Notes: a model not told the origin generated them from the letters alone. A stretch of 64,000 nt of DNA from Streptomyces hyderabadensis (GCF_020404845.1 NZ_JAIOJZ010000039.1:1-64000), one strand, 5' to 3'; positions 15,708-24,750 are shown, numbered from the stretch's first letter. Translations and numbers: made by a program.

Positions 15708-17244
15708 TCCCGGCCGCCGGTACCCGGCCGTCGAGCAGATAGCCGTGCACCGCGTCCTGCACGCACCGGTTCTTGCTGTCGTAGGCGCCGTGCCCCTGGC
15801 CCTTGTAGGTCAGCTCCACACCGACGCCCTCGCCCAGCGCGTCCACCATCTTCCCGGCGCCCTCGTAGGGCGTCGCGGGGTCGCCCGTGTTGCCGATGAC
15901 CAGGATCGGCGGCGCGCCCGGGGCACGGACGTCCGGATGGTCGGCGGCTCCGGCGACCGGCCAGTCGGTGCAGCTGAGCATGGACCAGGCGAGGTAGTCG
16001 CCGAACACGGGGGAGGCATCCCGGAACTCGGGCAGCTTGCGCTCCACGTACGCGGGGTCGTACCGGGGTTTGTCGTCGGCGCAGTTGATGGCGACGTTCG
16101 CCGCGGTGATGTTGCTGTACTCGCCGTCCTCGTTGCGCCCGTTCAAGGCGTCCGACAGCACCATGAGGACCCGGCCGTCCCCGTCGTACGCCTGCTCCAG
16201 GCCCTCGGTGAGGTACTCCCAGAAGTCCTTCGAGTACAGCGCCTGGGCGATGCCGCCGGTCGCGGCGGTCTCGGTGAGTTTGCGGGGGAAGATGCCGGGG
16301 ATCGGTTTGCGGTCGAGGTCCTTGAGCAGCCGGGCGATGCGCGCCTTGACGTCCTCGGCCGTGTCTCCGACCGGGCAGTCCTCGGCCTTCGACACACAGT
16401 CCTCGGCGAAGTTGTCGAGTGCCAGCTGGAATCCTTCGGCCTGTCCCAGCGAGCTCTGTTCCGAGGTCTGCGTCGGGTCGACCACGGCGTCGAAGACGGC
16501 CCGGCCGACGTGCTTCGGGAACAGGTGGGCGTAGACGCCGCCGAGTTCGGTGCCGTAGGAGATGCCGAAGTAGTGGAGCTTGTCGTCGCCCAGGACCTGG
16601 CGCATCAGGTCCATGTCCCGGGCCGCGTCGGTGGTGCGCACATGCGGCAGGATCTTCTTGGAGTTCTTCTCGCAGGCCGCGTTGAACTCCTCCGTGTTGT
16701 CCAGCAGCTCGGTGCGCTCGGCCCGGTCGTCGGGGGTGGCGTCCTGCTGGAAGTAGGTGTCGAGCTGCTTGTCGTCCAGGCACTCCACGGGGTCGCTGCG
16801 GCCGACCCCGCGCGGATCGAAGCTGACCAGGTCGTAACGGGTGCGCAGTTTCGCGTAGTCCTGGCCGAACGCGGGCAGTGTGGTGACGCCCGATCCGCCC
16901 GGCCCGCCGAAGTTGAAGACGAGCGAGCCGATCCGCCGGTCCGCGGCGCCACTGGCCCGGGCGCGGATCAGCGCGAGGCCGATCGTGTCGCCGTCGGGGT
17001 CGTCCCAGTCGAGCGGGGCCTTCATGGTGGCGCACTGCCACTCGTCACCGTCCGGCAGCGGAGAGGGGGCCGCGCCGCCGCCCTCGGCCTCGGACGGCGC
17101 CGGGCAGTCCTTCCAGTCCAGCTTCTGACCCGTCAGGTCCTCGTCGTCCTCCTGGGACCCGCCGCCGCAGCCCGCCAGCAGAACGGACAGCACGGCTGCG
17201 GTGGCGGTCAGGGCGGCGGCGCGCAGCCGGGAGGGATTCGGCAT
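15694..17244 (-). CDS. Secreted lipoprotein S33-type peptidase (SlpD/TAP-like), copy 2
   Basis: A 516-residue paralogue of the neighbouring peptidase, with the same architecture. The lipobox ends in LLAGC near residue 25, followed by an acidic linker, FGGPGGSG near 120, GISYGTELGG (serine near 240), NTGDPATPYEGA and GQGHGAYD. The segment LHYFGISYGTELGG and its continuation are nearly identical in both copies, while the middle cap domain differs. The ATG at 17244 opens a basic h-region signal peptide; the longer reading upstream encodes the 18-bp repeat array and is not credible. Both copies end in GTVCS, whose cysteine may close a disulfide. Confidence 0.92.
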   Translation of the reverse strand: MPNPSRLRAAALTATAAVLSVLLAGCGGGSQEDDEDLTGQKLDWKDCPAPSEAEGGGAAPSPLPDGDEWQCATMKAPLDWDDPDGDTIGLALIRARASGAADRRIGSLVFNFGGPGGSGVTTLPAFGQDYAKLRTRYDLVSFDPRGVGRSDPVECLDDKQLDTYFQQDATPDDRAERTELLDNTEEFNAACEKNSKKILPHVRTTDAARDMDLMRQVLGDDKLHYFGISYGTELGGVYAHLFPKHVGRAVFDAVVDPTQTSEQSSLGQAEGFQLALDNFAEDCVSKAEDCPVGDTAEDVKARIARLLKDLDRKPIPGIFPRKLTETAATGGIAQALYSKDFWEYLTEGLEQAYDGDGRVLMVLSDALNGRNEDGEYSNITAANVAINCADDKPRYDPAYVERKLPEFRDASPVFGDYLAWSMLSCTDWPVAGAADHPDVRAPGAPPILVIGNTGDPATPYEGAGKMVDALGEGVGVELTYKGQGHGAYDSKNRCVQDAVHGYLLDGRVPAAGTVCS

Positions 17245-17337
17245 GCGTCCATCGTGCGGTCGCGCGGGAGCGCCCGCTCGGGGCCAGGGCCGTACGGGGT
17301 ACGGAGCACCCTTGCGGGCAGTGCCCCTCCCGGGGCC

Positions 17338-17438
17338 GGTTACGGCGCCCGGTCCGGTTACGGCGCTCGGTCCGGTTACGGCGCTCGGTCCGGTTACGGC
17401 GCTCGGTCCGGTTACGGCGCCCGGTCCGGTTACAGCGC
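17338..17438. repeat. 18-bp tandem repeat array spanning a stop codon
   Basis: Five units of GGTTACGGCGCTCGGTCC type begin at 17338, 17356, 17374, 17392 and 17410, plus a partial sixth at 17428. Units differ only at one or two positions. The partial unit contains the TAA stop of the minus-strand membrane gene ending at 17430. There are no unique spacers, so this is a minisatellite and not a CRISPR array. Confidence 0.9.
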
Positions 17439-20258
17439 TTCCTTGCGCGTGAGGTGGTTGAAGACCAGCCAGCCCGGCAGTACCGGCAGCCACAGGGTGA
17501 GCAGCCGGTAGAGCAGCACCGCGGGCGCGGCGACCTCCTTGGGCAGGCCGACGGCGATCAGACCGACCGTCAGCGTCGCCTCCACCGCGCCCACACCGCC
17601 CGGCGTCGGCGCGGCGGACCCCAGGGCGTTGCCCGCGAGGAAGACGACCGCGACGCTCGCCAGACTGATCGACGACGAGTCGTCGCCGAAGGCGCGGATC
17701 GAGGCGTCAAGGCACATCACGAAACAGGCCGTCAGCAGCAGCATGCCGCCGATGCCGGTGATCAGCTTCTGCGGCCGCTGCAGCACGTCCAGCATGCGCG
17801 GCACGACCCCGGCGAAGAGCGACCGCACGCGCGTGACGACGAACTTGCGCAGGAACGGCACCGACGTCACCACGAGCACCAGCACCGCCACGGTCAGCAG
17901 ACCGGCGATGACCGTCCTGGACGGCGACAGCGACGGAGTCTTCTCGGTGCCGGTCAGATAACCGAAGGACAGCAGCATCAGGATGTGGCAGCCGAGCCCG
18001 AACAACTGGGACGCGCCGACACTCGCCACCGCGAGCCCGGGGCGCACGCCCGCGCGTTGCAGGAAGCGGGTGTTCAGGGCGACGCCGCCGACCGCGGCGG
18101 GGGCGACGATCTTCACGAACGATCCGGCGACCTGCGCGGCCACGGTCCGCAGGAACGGCACCTTCTCCGGCACGAAACCCAGCAGGGACATCGCCGCCGC
18201 GACGTAGCTCGCCGCCGAGAACAGCACGGCGGCGGCCACCCAGCCCCACTGGGCGTTCGAGATCAGCGGCCCGAACTCGATGTGGGTGAGCTGCGTCAGC
18301 AGGAAGTAGGCGCCGATCGCGCCCGCGATGAAGCTGATCAGCGTGCGCGGCCGCACCCGTTCCAGCCGGGCCGGCTCGACGGGGGCCTGCGGCCTGATGC
18401 GCAGCACCGCGTGCCGGATCTGAGTGAGCAGATCCTCCTCGCGCGCCTCCTCGATGGCCTCGTCCACGGCCCGCTTCTCGGCCCGCTGCTCGGCACGTAC
18501 CGCCTTCTTGCCGGGCTTGTCGAGTCTGTCGGGCTTGTCGGGTCTGTCGGTCTGGGTGGACTTGTCGGCCTGCTCGCGCGCGTGGCTCCCGGCGTCGCCG
18601 GCGGCCGCCTCCGCGCGGGCCAGCTTGGCCTGCCGGGACGACTCCAGCACCGCCTCCCGCTCGCGCTGGGCGCGTTCCCGCGCCAGTCTGCGCAGCGTCG
18701 CGCGCGTGGAGCGGCTGAGCGCGATGGGCTGGAGCATCGGCAGGCAGTCCGCCACCGTGTCGGGGCCGAGGACGTCCACCGCCGACGCGACCGCGCGTTC
18801 GGCGCCGACCCGCAGGCCGAGCGTCACCAGGAGTTGGGAGATGTCCATGCGCAGCAGCAGGTCGCCGGCGGCGATCTCGCCGATCCGCAGGTCGGTGAGG
18901 ATCACCGTGCCGGAACGATCCACCAGGATCGCGTCGCCCACCAGCCTGCGGTGCGCGATGCGCCGGGACTGCAGGGCACGCACCTGCTCCCAGGTGCCCC
19001 GCAGCAGCTCGTCGGTGATCTCCTCGTCCGCCAGCGAGTCCAGGGTGCGCCCGCCGGTGTGCTCGTAGACGAGCATCACCGCGTCGGGGCCCAGCTCCGA
19101 GGTCGCGATGAGCTTGGGGGCGTTGGCACCGGCCGCGATGGCGGCGTAGGCGAGCAGCGCCTCCTGCTCCAGCGCCTGCCGCAGCGAGGGGAGGCTGCTG
19201 CGGGTGGCGAAGCCGCGCAGCGTCAGGTTGCGCCAGGCGCGGTAGAAGAAGCCCTGCGCCTGCTGTTCGCGGTCCACCACCGTCACGTCGAGCGGCCGGC
19301 CGTCCTCCAGCGTGACGAAGTAGCGGCGCCCGCGGTCACCGGTCTCGACGCTGTCGGACGGCGCTTCCTGCCGGGCGGCGGTCACCGGCCGGAAGCCGAC
19401 GTGCCGCAGGCCCGCCATCAGCGTCCGCCCGGTGGGCCGGACGTTGGGGGAACCGACGGCGTACAGGGTGCCGTAGGCGACGGTCCAGCCGATGAGGACC
19501 GTCAGGATGATCGAGAAGGGTGTCGTGTACCCGGTGACGAGCATCGAGAAGGCGTCGAGGAGCAGCACGATCCACAGCACCGCGCGCCAGCGGGGTCTGC
19601 GGGACATGCCGACGGCCGTCATGTACGCGATGACCGGGGCGAGGTAGCCGTGCACGGGGTCGGTCAGCGCGTGGATGTCGCCCGGGGACGGCTGGGTGAG
19701 CGCCTCCTGGATGGAGCCGGGAGCGGCCTTGGCGACCCACAGGTCGGTGGCGAGGGTCACCCCGTGCGCCAGGACCGCCGCCAGTACGCCGTCGGCGATC
19801 CGCAGCCCGTCCCGTTTGATCAGCCGCTCGATCGCGAACGCGACGGGCACCAGGAGGATCGCGATGCTGGAGGCCAGCCCCGCGATCTTGATGAGCAGGT
19901 CGGGAGCCTGCCCGGTGCCCTTGTTGATGTCCTGTTCGAGGCCCGAGGTGGTGCCGTGCGCGAAGGCGGCGATGGCCAGGAGTACGGCGACGGCGAGTAC
20001 GCCCACCAGGAGGCGCACCAGGTCGGAGGGGCGGTGCACGCGCGCGGGGAGCAGCGGTTCGTCGCCCTCGACCTCGTCGATGTGCGCCACGTCGTCGGGG
20101 TCGGCGGCCGTCGCCGACGGGCCCTCGGCCACCCGCTCGCCGGTCTTGCCGCCGCCCGCGTCCGCGGTGTCCGGGCGTGACGAAGCGTCAGAGGTGCCCT
20201 CGGCGTCCTCGGGGTGCACACCCTGCTGCTTCATCGCCTCTTCTTGCTCTCGTATCAC
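17430..20258 (-). CDS. Membrane protein: pseudokinase domain plus LPG-synthase-type (YbhN/MprF-like) membrane domain
   Basis: A 942-residue protein in four parts. (1) An acidic disordered N-terminus (~1-75). (2) About six membrane helices (~80-280). (3) A cytoplasmic kinase-like domain (~310-540) with degenerate motifs. Its glycine/lysine strand reads LDVTVVDRE, with no obvious catalytic lysine. HRRLVGDAILVD stands where HRDxxxxN is expected, and LTDLRIGE where DFG is expected. A charged coiled segment follows (~540-630). (4) A C-terminal LPG_synthase_TM domain (~640-940) with seven to eight helices and PTPGGVGAVEATL, as in MprF/AglD flippase domains. No lysyl-transferase domain is present. 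It may sense or move a lipid-linked substrate. An alternative start is the ATG at 20234. Confidence 0.85.
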   Translation of the reverse strand: MIREQEEAMKQQGVHPEDAEGTSDASSRPDTADAGGGKTGERVAEGPSATAADPDDVAHIDEVEGDEPLLPARVHRPSDLVRLLVGVLAVAVLLAIAAFAHGTTSGLEQDINKGTGQAPDLLIKIAGLASSIAILLVPVAFAIERLIKRDGLRIADGVLAAVLAHGVTLATDLWVAKAAPGSIQEALTQPSPGDIHALTDPVHGYLAPVIAYMTAVGMSRRPRWRAVLWIVLLLDAFSMLVTGYTTPFSIILTVLIGWTVAYGTLYAVGSPNVRPTGRTLMAGLRHVGFRPVTAARQEAPSDSVETGDRGRRYFVTLEDGRPLDVTVVDREQQAQGFFYRAWRNLTLRGFATRSSLPSLRQALEQEALLAYAAIAAGANAPKLIATSELGPDAVMLVYEHTGGRTLDSLADEEITDELLRGTWEQVRALQSRRIAHRRLVGDAILVDRSGTVILTDLRIGEIAAGDLLLRMDISQLLVTLGLRVGAERAVASAVDVLGPDTVADCLPMLQPIALSRSTRATLRRLARERAQREREAVLESSRQAKLARAEAAAGDAGSHAREQADKSTQTDRPDKPDRLDKPGKKAVRAEQRAEKRAVDEAIEEAREEDLLTQIRHAVLRIRPQAPVEPARLERVRPRTLISFIAGAIGAYFLLTQLTHIEFGPLISNAQWGWVAAAVLFSAASYVAAAMSLLGFVPEKVPFLRTVAAQVAGSFVKIVAPAAVGGVALNTRFLQRAGVRPGLAVASVGASQLFGLGCHILMLLSFGYLTGTEKTPSLSPSRTVIAGLLTVAVLVLVVTSVPFLRKFVVTRVRSLFAGVVPRMLDVLQRPQKLITGIGGMLLLTACFVMCLDASIRAFGDDSSSISLASVAVVFLAGNALGSAAPTPGGVGAVEATLTVGLIAVGLPKEVAAPAVLLYRLLTLWLPVLPGWLVFNHLTRKEAL

Positions 20259-20419
20259 TGGTCACCACCCGCACGATGGTGGCATGCCGCGTCGGACTCG
20301 GCAGGCATCAGGGTGCCCGTGCGGGCCGCACAGTCTGCCCGAAGCGCCGCTCGCGGGCGAGGGACGCGGACCCTCGGGAGCGCGTCGCGTTGTCGGCGGG
20401 GTACGGCAGGATGGGGCGG

Positions 20420-20851
20420 ATGAGCGAGCAGAGCCTTCCGGACGGCGCCCGTCCGGAGACCGCGGACGCGCTGCCCGAGTACGCCGAGCGGGTCCTCGAC
20501 GTGACCGAAGTGATCCCGCCGGGCCGCGTCATGACGTACGGGGACGTGGCCGAGTACTTGGAAGAGGGCGGACCCCGCCAGGTCGGCCGCGTCATGTCCC
20601 TGTACGGGGGAGGCGTCCCCTGGTGGCGTGTCGTCCGCGCGGACGGGGTCCTGCTCGCGGGGCACGAACTGGAGGCGCTCGACCGCTACCGAGAGGAGGG
20701 CACGCCCCTGAAGGAGGCGAGCAGGGCCGCCGAGGGGCACCTGCCGCGCCTCGATCTGAAGCGGGCGCGGTGGGACGGCGGTCAGCGCCCGCCGGAGCAC
20801 GGCGGTGGACGCACACAGGAGCACGGCGGACGCGCACAGGGTCACACCTGA
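20420..20851 (+). CDS. Alkyltransferase-like (ATL) DNA repair protein
   Basis: A 143-residue protein with the DNA-binding domain of O6-alkylguanine-DNA alkyltransferases. It contains IPPGRVMTYGDVAEYL (~33-48) and RQVGRVMSLYGGGVPWWRVV (~54-73). The active-site Pro-Cys-His-Arg motif reads P-W-W-R here: the acceptor cysteine is replaced by tryptophan, the hallmark of ATL proteins. These bind O6-alkylguanine without repairing it and flag it for nucleotide excision repair. The C-terminus has a short repetitive EHGG tail. The ATG at 20420 was chosen because the conserved region follows; a CAGGAT hexamer 7 nt upstream may give a leaderless mRNA. The counterpart in M. tuberculosis is Rv3204. Confidence 0.9.
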   Translation: MSEQSLPDGARPETADALPEYAERVLDVTEVIPPGRVMTYGDVAEYLEEGGPRQVGRVMSLYGGGVPWWRVVRADGVLLAGHELEALDRYREEGTPLKEASRAAEGHLPRLDLKRARWDGGQRPPEHGGGRTQEHGGRAQGHT

Positions 20852-20990
20852 CAGCTTCCGCCATGCGGCCGGCCGATGTGTGACCTGTGATCCGTATGAG
20901 CTAAACCGGGCACTTCGGGCATGTCCGTGGCATGACGTACGTTCGTGGGGCAGGGGGCGTTCGTGCCAGGAGTGACCCGAGGGAAGAAGA

Positions 20991-21005
20991 GGAAGCACTG
21001 CTTCC
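20991..21005. promoter_or_regulatory. 15-nt palindrome upstream of adnA
   Basis: GGAAGCACTGCTTCC is a perfect 7-1-7 inverted repeat, extended by partly matching AAGAGG/CCTCTT flanks. It lies ~115 bp before the adnA GTG, so it may be an operator or an mRNA leader hairpin. It does not match a LexA box. Confidence 0.4.
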
Positions 21006-21117
21006 GCCTCTTGCGTCGGCGTAGCGTCGGCCGCACACGTCCCCCTCATCCCGCGGCCACCGCCCCGCCCGCGGCGCGGACGGCCCACCAGCACACCCAC
21101 CAGGACCGGCGAACCAC

Positions 21118-24100
21118 GTGAGCTCCTCTTCCTCCACCGGACACCCGCCGCACCCCCAGGCGCGACGGGGGAGCCGTGGCGCTTACCGACTGGTGCGTAC
21201 CGCGCCGGCACGCGTGGACCCCCCTCGTCTGGACGCCGCACAGCGCGCCGTGGTTGACCACCGGGCCGGACCGCTGCTCGTCCTGGCGGGGCCGGGCACC
21301 GGCAAGACCACCACCCTGGTCGAGTCGGTGGCGGACCGGATCGCCGGGGGCGGCGACCCCGAACGCATCCTGGTGCTGACCTTCAGCCGCAAGGCGGCCG
21401 TCGAGCTGCGCGACCGGATGGCGCTGCGCATCGGCGCCGCGCGTGCTCCCCGGGCGACGACCTTTCACTCCTTCGGTTACGCCCTGGTCCGCGCCCACCA
21501 GGACAGCGACCTGTTCGTGGAGCCGCTGCGGCTGCTGTCCGGACCGGAGCAGGACGTGACGGTGCGCGAGCTGCTCGCCGGCCAGCTGGATCTGGAACGG
21601 CTCGGGCTCGCCCACGTGCGCTGGCCGGACGAGCTGCGGGCCTGCCTGACCACCCGCGGCTTCGCCGACGAGGTCCGCGCGGTGCTCGCCCGCAGCCGCG
21701 AACTGGGGCTCGGCCCGGACGCGCTCGGGGCCTTCGCCCGGCGCATCGGCCGCCCGGACTGGCGTGCCGCCGCCCTCTTCCTCGCCGAGTACCTCGACGT
21801 ACTCGACCTCCAGGGCGTGCTCGACTACGCCGAACTGGTCCACCGCGCGGTGCTCCTCGCCCGCCGTCCCGAGGTCGCCGCGCACCTGGCCGCCCAGTAC
21901 GACGCGGTGTACGTCGACGAGTACCAGGACACCGACCCGGCCCAGGTACGGCTGCTGCACGCCCTGGCGGACGGTGGGCGCACCCTCGTCGCCTTCGGCG
22001 ACCCCGACCAGTCGATCTACGCCTTCCGGGGCGCGGACGTGAACGGCATCCTGGACTTCCCGACCGCCTTCCCGCGCGCGGACGGCCGCCCGGCGCCGGT
22101 CGAGGTGCTGCGGACCTCACGCAGGTCGGGCGACGCGCTGCTGGCCGCCACCCGGCTGCTGACCCGGCGCATGCCGCTGACCCGCCTTCCCGCCGAGAAG
22201 GTCCGCGCCCACCGTGAGCTGACCCCGGCGCGGGACGGCGGGCGGGTCGAGGTGTACACGTACCCGACCGCCGGCACCGAGCTGGACAACATCGCCGACA
22301 TTCTGCGCCGGGCGCACCTGGAGGACGGCGTCCCGTGGAGCGAGATGGCCGTCCTGGTGCGCGCCGGTTCGCGCACGATCCCCACGCTCCGCCGGGTCCT
22401 CACCGCGGCCGGCGTCCCGCTGGACATCGACGGCGACGACCTGCCCCTGCGCCACGAGCCCGCGGTCGCGCCCCTGCTGACCGCACTGCGAGCCGTGGCG
22501 GAGGCCGCGACGGGGATGGGAGCGGGGGAGCAGCCCGGGACAGGCCCGGGCGGGACGGGCCAGGGCGGAGCGGAGGAGGCTGAGACCGCCGGCCCGGGCG
22601 GAGTTGAGACCGGCTCGGGAGGGCTGGCCGAGGTCGCTGTCAGCGTCGGCCCTGCCAGTGTCGAGACCGACGCGGTCGAGCAGTACGTGCCCGAGGCGGC
22701 GGCGAACGACGCACCCGTACGCGAGCCCGTGGGCGACGCGGATTCCGACGCCGACGCGGATGCGGATGTGGACGCGGATGCCGACACCGACACGGATACC
22801 GAAACGGAGGCAGACACCCAGGCGAAGCCCGCGCGGGGTCACCGCGCCCACCGCGCTGACGAGCCGTGCTGGCTGTCCACCGAGACCGCCCTCACCCTGC
22901 TCACCTCCCCCCTCGCCGGGATGGACGCCGCGGACCTGCGCCGCCTCGGGCGCGCCCTGCGCGACGAAGAGCGCGCCGCCGGCAACCCGCTCCCGCCGCC
23001 CTCGGACGAACTGCTCGCGCGGGCGCTGGCCGAGCCGGAGCGGCTCGCCGTACACGACCCCGCGTACGCGCGCGGCGCCCAGCGGCTCGGCGCGCTGCTG
23101 CGCAAGGCACGTGAGCGCCTGGCGGGAGGCGGCAGCGCCGAGGAGGCGCTGTGGGACCTGTGGGACGGCACCCCGTGGCCCACCCGCCTGGAACGCTCCG
23201 CCCGGCGCGGCGGCGCGGCCGGGCGCAACGCCGACCGCGACCTGGACGCCGTGTGCGCGCTGTTCGCGACGGCCGCCCGCGCGGAGGAGCGCACCGGTGG
23301 CCGGGGTGCCCTGAACTTCCTGGAGGAGATCGACGCGGAGGACATCGCGGCCGACACCCTCGCGCGGCGTGCGGTACGCCCCGACGCCGTCCGCCTGATG
23401 ACCGCGCACCGCTCCAAGGGCCTGGAGTGGCGGCTGGTCGTCGTCGCCGGTGTCCAGGAGGGCCTGTGGCCGGACCTGCGCCGGCGCGGCTCGCTCCTGG
23501 AGGCCGACCGGATCGGCCGCGACGGACTCGCCGAACCCCTCACCCCCGGCGCCCTGCTCGCCGAGGAGCGCCGCCTGTTCTACGTGGCCGCCACGCGCGC
23601 GCGTGAACGACTCGTCGTGACCGCGGTGAAGGCACCGGCCGACGACGGGGACCAGCCCTCACGGTTCCTGACCGAACTCGGCGTCGAACCCGCCGACGTC
23701 ACGGGCCGCCCGCGCCGCCCCCTGGCCGTCGCGGCGCTCGTCGCCGAACTGCGGGCCACCACGGTCGACCCCCGCGTCTCCGAGCCCCTGAGGGAGGCCG
23801 CGGCCCGCCGTCTGGCCCGGCTCGCCGCGCTGACCGACGAGGACGGCCGCCCCTTGGTGCCGTCCGCCCACCCCTACCGCTGGTGGGGCATGTGGGACCC
23901 GACCGAGAGCAAGGTGCCCCTGCGCGACCGAGACCAGCCCGTCACCCTCTCCGGCAGCGCCCTGGACCAGTTGGCCAACACCTGCGCCCTGCAGTGGTTC
24001 CTCGGCCGCGAGGTGAAGGCCGACGCGCCCGCGACCACCGCCCAGGGCTTCGGCAACGTGGTGCACGTACTCGCCGACGAGGTGGCCTCCGGACACACCC

Positions 24101-24750
24101 CGGCCGACCTCGCCGTCCTCATGGAACGCCTGGACTCCGTGTGGAACGCGCTCGCCTTCGACGCGCCGTGGAAGTCGGCGCAGGAGAAGGCCAACGCGCG
24201 CGTGGCGCTCGAACGCTTCCTGAAGTGGCACGTCATGGACCGCGCCGGGCGCACCCCGGTGGCGAGCGAGCACGACTTCGACGTGACCCTGGAGGCGGGC
24301 GACTACCAGGTGCGCATCCGGGGCCAGATGGACCGCGTGGAGGCCGACGGCGACGGCCGCGCCTACGTCGTCGACTTCAAGACCGGCAAACACGCACCCA
24401 CGTCCTCAGAGGTGGCCCGCCACCCGCAGCTCGCCGTCTACCAGCTCGCCGTCCGCGAGGGCGCCGTCGACGCGGCCTTCGACGGCGTACGTCCCGAACC
24501 GGGCGGCGCCGAACTCGTCCACCTGCGCCAGGGCGCGCCCCGGCGGGACGGCGGCGAGTCCCTGCCGAAGGTGCAGGCGCAGGAGTCGCAGGAGGGGCCG
24601 GAGGGCGAGTGGGTCGGCGACCTGCTGGCGACGGCCGCGGGCAAGGTCCTCGACGAACGGTTCACCCCGACCACGGGCCAGCACTGCACCCACTGCGCCT
24701 TCCGCGCGTCCTGCAGCGCCCGGCCCGAGGGGCGGCACGTCGTGGAGTGA
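21118..24750 (+). CDS. adnA: AdnA-like helicase-nuclease subunit (UvrD-type motor + RecB-type nuclease)
   Basis: A 1210-residue subunit of an AdnAB-type double-strand-break resection machine. The N-terminal SF1A motor has Walker A GPGTGKTTT (~57), DEYQDTDP (~271), GDPDQSIYAFRG (~295), TAHRSKGLEW (~766) and VAATRARERL (~825). The C-terminal RecB-type nuclease (~940-1190) shows RIRGQMDR and VVDFKTGK, the GxxDR and DxK active site. A cysteine cluster ending CTHCAFRASC is consistent with a 4Fe-4S staple. About 110 residues (~462-575) of glycine-rich then acidic (DADADVDADADTD) sequence are inserted in the motor domain. The GTG at 21118 is the first plausible start; the conserved part begins near residue 35. 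adnB follows at ~210 bp. Confidence 0.92.
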   Translation: MSSSSSTGHPPHPQARRGSRGAYRLVRTAPARVDPPRLDAAQRAVVDHRAGPLLVLAGPGTGKTTTLVESVADRIAGGGDPERILVLTFSRKAAVELRDRMALRIGAARAPRATTFHSFGYALVRAHQDSDLFVEPLRLLSGPEQDVTVRELLAGQLDLERLGLAHVRWPDELRACLTTRGFADEVRAVLARSRELGLGPDALGAFARRIGRPDWRAAALFLAEYLDVLDLQGVLDYAELVHRAVLLARRPEVAAHLAAQYDAVYVDEYQDTDPAQVRLLHALADGGRTLVAFGDPDQSIYAFRGADVNGILDFPTAFPRADGRPAPVEVLRTSRRSGDALLAATRLLTRRMPLTRLPAEKVRAHRELTPARDGGRVEVYTYPTAGTELDNIADILRRAHLEDGVPWSEMAVLVRAGSRTIPTLRRVLTAAGVPLDIDGDDLPLRHEPAVAPLLTALRAVAEAATGMGAGEQPGTGPGGTGQGGAEEAETAGPGGVETGSGGLAEVAVSVGPASVETDAVEQYVPEAAANDAPVREPVGDADSDADADADVDADADTDTDTETEADTQAKPARGHRAHRADEPCWLSTETALTLLTSPLAGMDAADLRRLGRALRDEERAAGNPLPPPSDELLARALAEPERLAVHDPAYARGAQRLGALLRKARERLAGGGSAEEALWDLWDGTPWPTRLERSARRGGAAGRNADRDLDAVCALFATAARAEERTGGRGALNFLEEIDAEDIAADTLARRAVRPDAVRLMTAHRSKGLEWRLVVVAGVQEGLWPDLRRRGSLLEADRIGRDGLAEPLTPGALLAEERRLFYVAATRARERLVVTAVKAPADDGDQPSRFLTELGVEPADVTGRPRRPLAVAALVAELRATTVDPRVSEPLREAAARRLARLAALTDEDGRPLVPSAHPYRWWGMWDPTESKVPLRDRDQPVTLSGSALDQLANTCALQWFLGREVKADAPATTAQGFGNVVHVLADEVASGHTPADLAVLMERLDSVWNALAFDAPWKSAQEKANARVALERFLKWHVMDRAGRTPVASEHDFDVTLEAGDYQVRIRGQMDRVEADGDGRAYVVDFKTGKHAPTSSEVARHPQLAVYQLAVREGAVDAAFDGVRPEPGGAELVHLRQGAPRRDGGESLPKVQAQESQEGPEGEWVGDLLATAAGKVLDERFTPTTGQHCTHCAFRASCSARPEGRHVVE
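22735..22818 (+). repeat. Asp-codon minisatellite in adnA
   Basis: A degenerate 6-bp iteration of GACGCG/GATGCG/GACACC-type codon pairs encodes an Asp-Ala and Asp-Thr alternation. It forms the acidic core of an insert in the helicase domain. Confidence 0.75.

Noticed and set aside
17338..17438. CRISPR array
   Set aside because: The 18-bp units are directly adjacent without unique spacers, and no cas gene is present. It is a minisatellite.
20250..20851. Functional O6-methylguanine methyltransferase
   Set aside because: The acceptor cysteine is absent (P-W-W-R), so the gene was called ATL.
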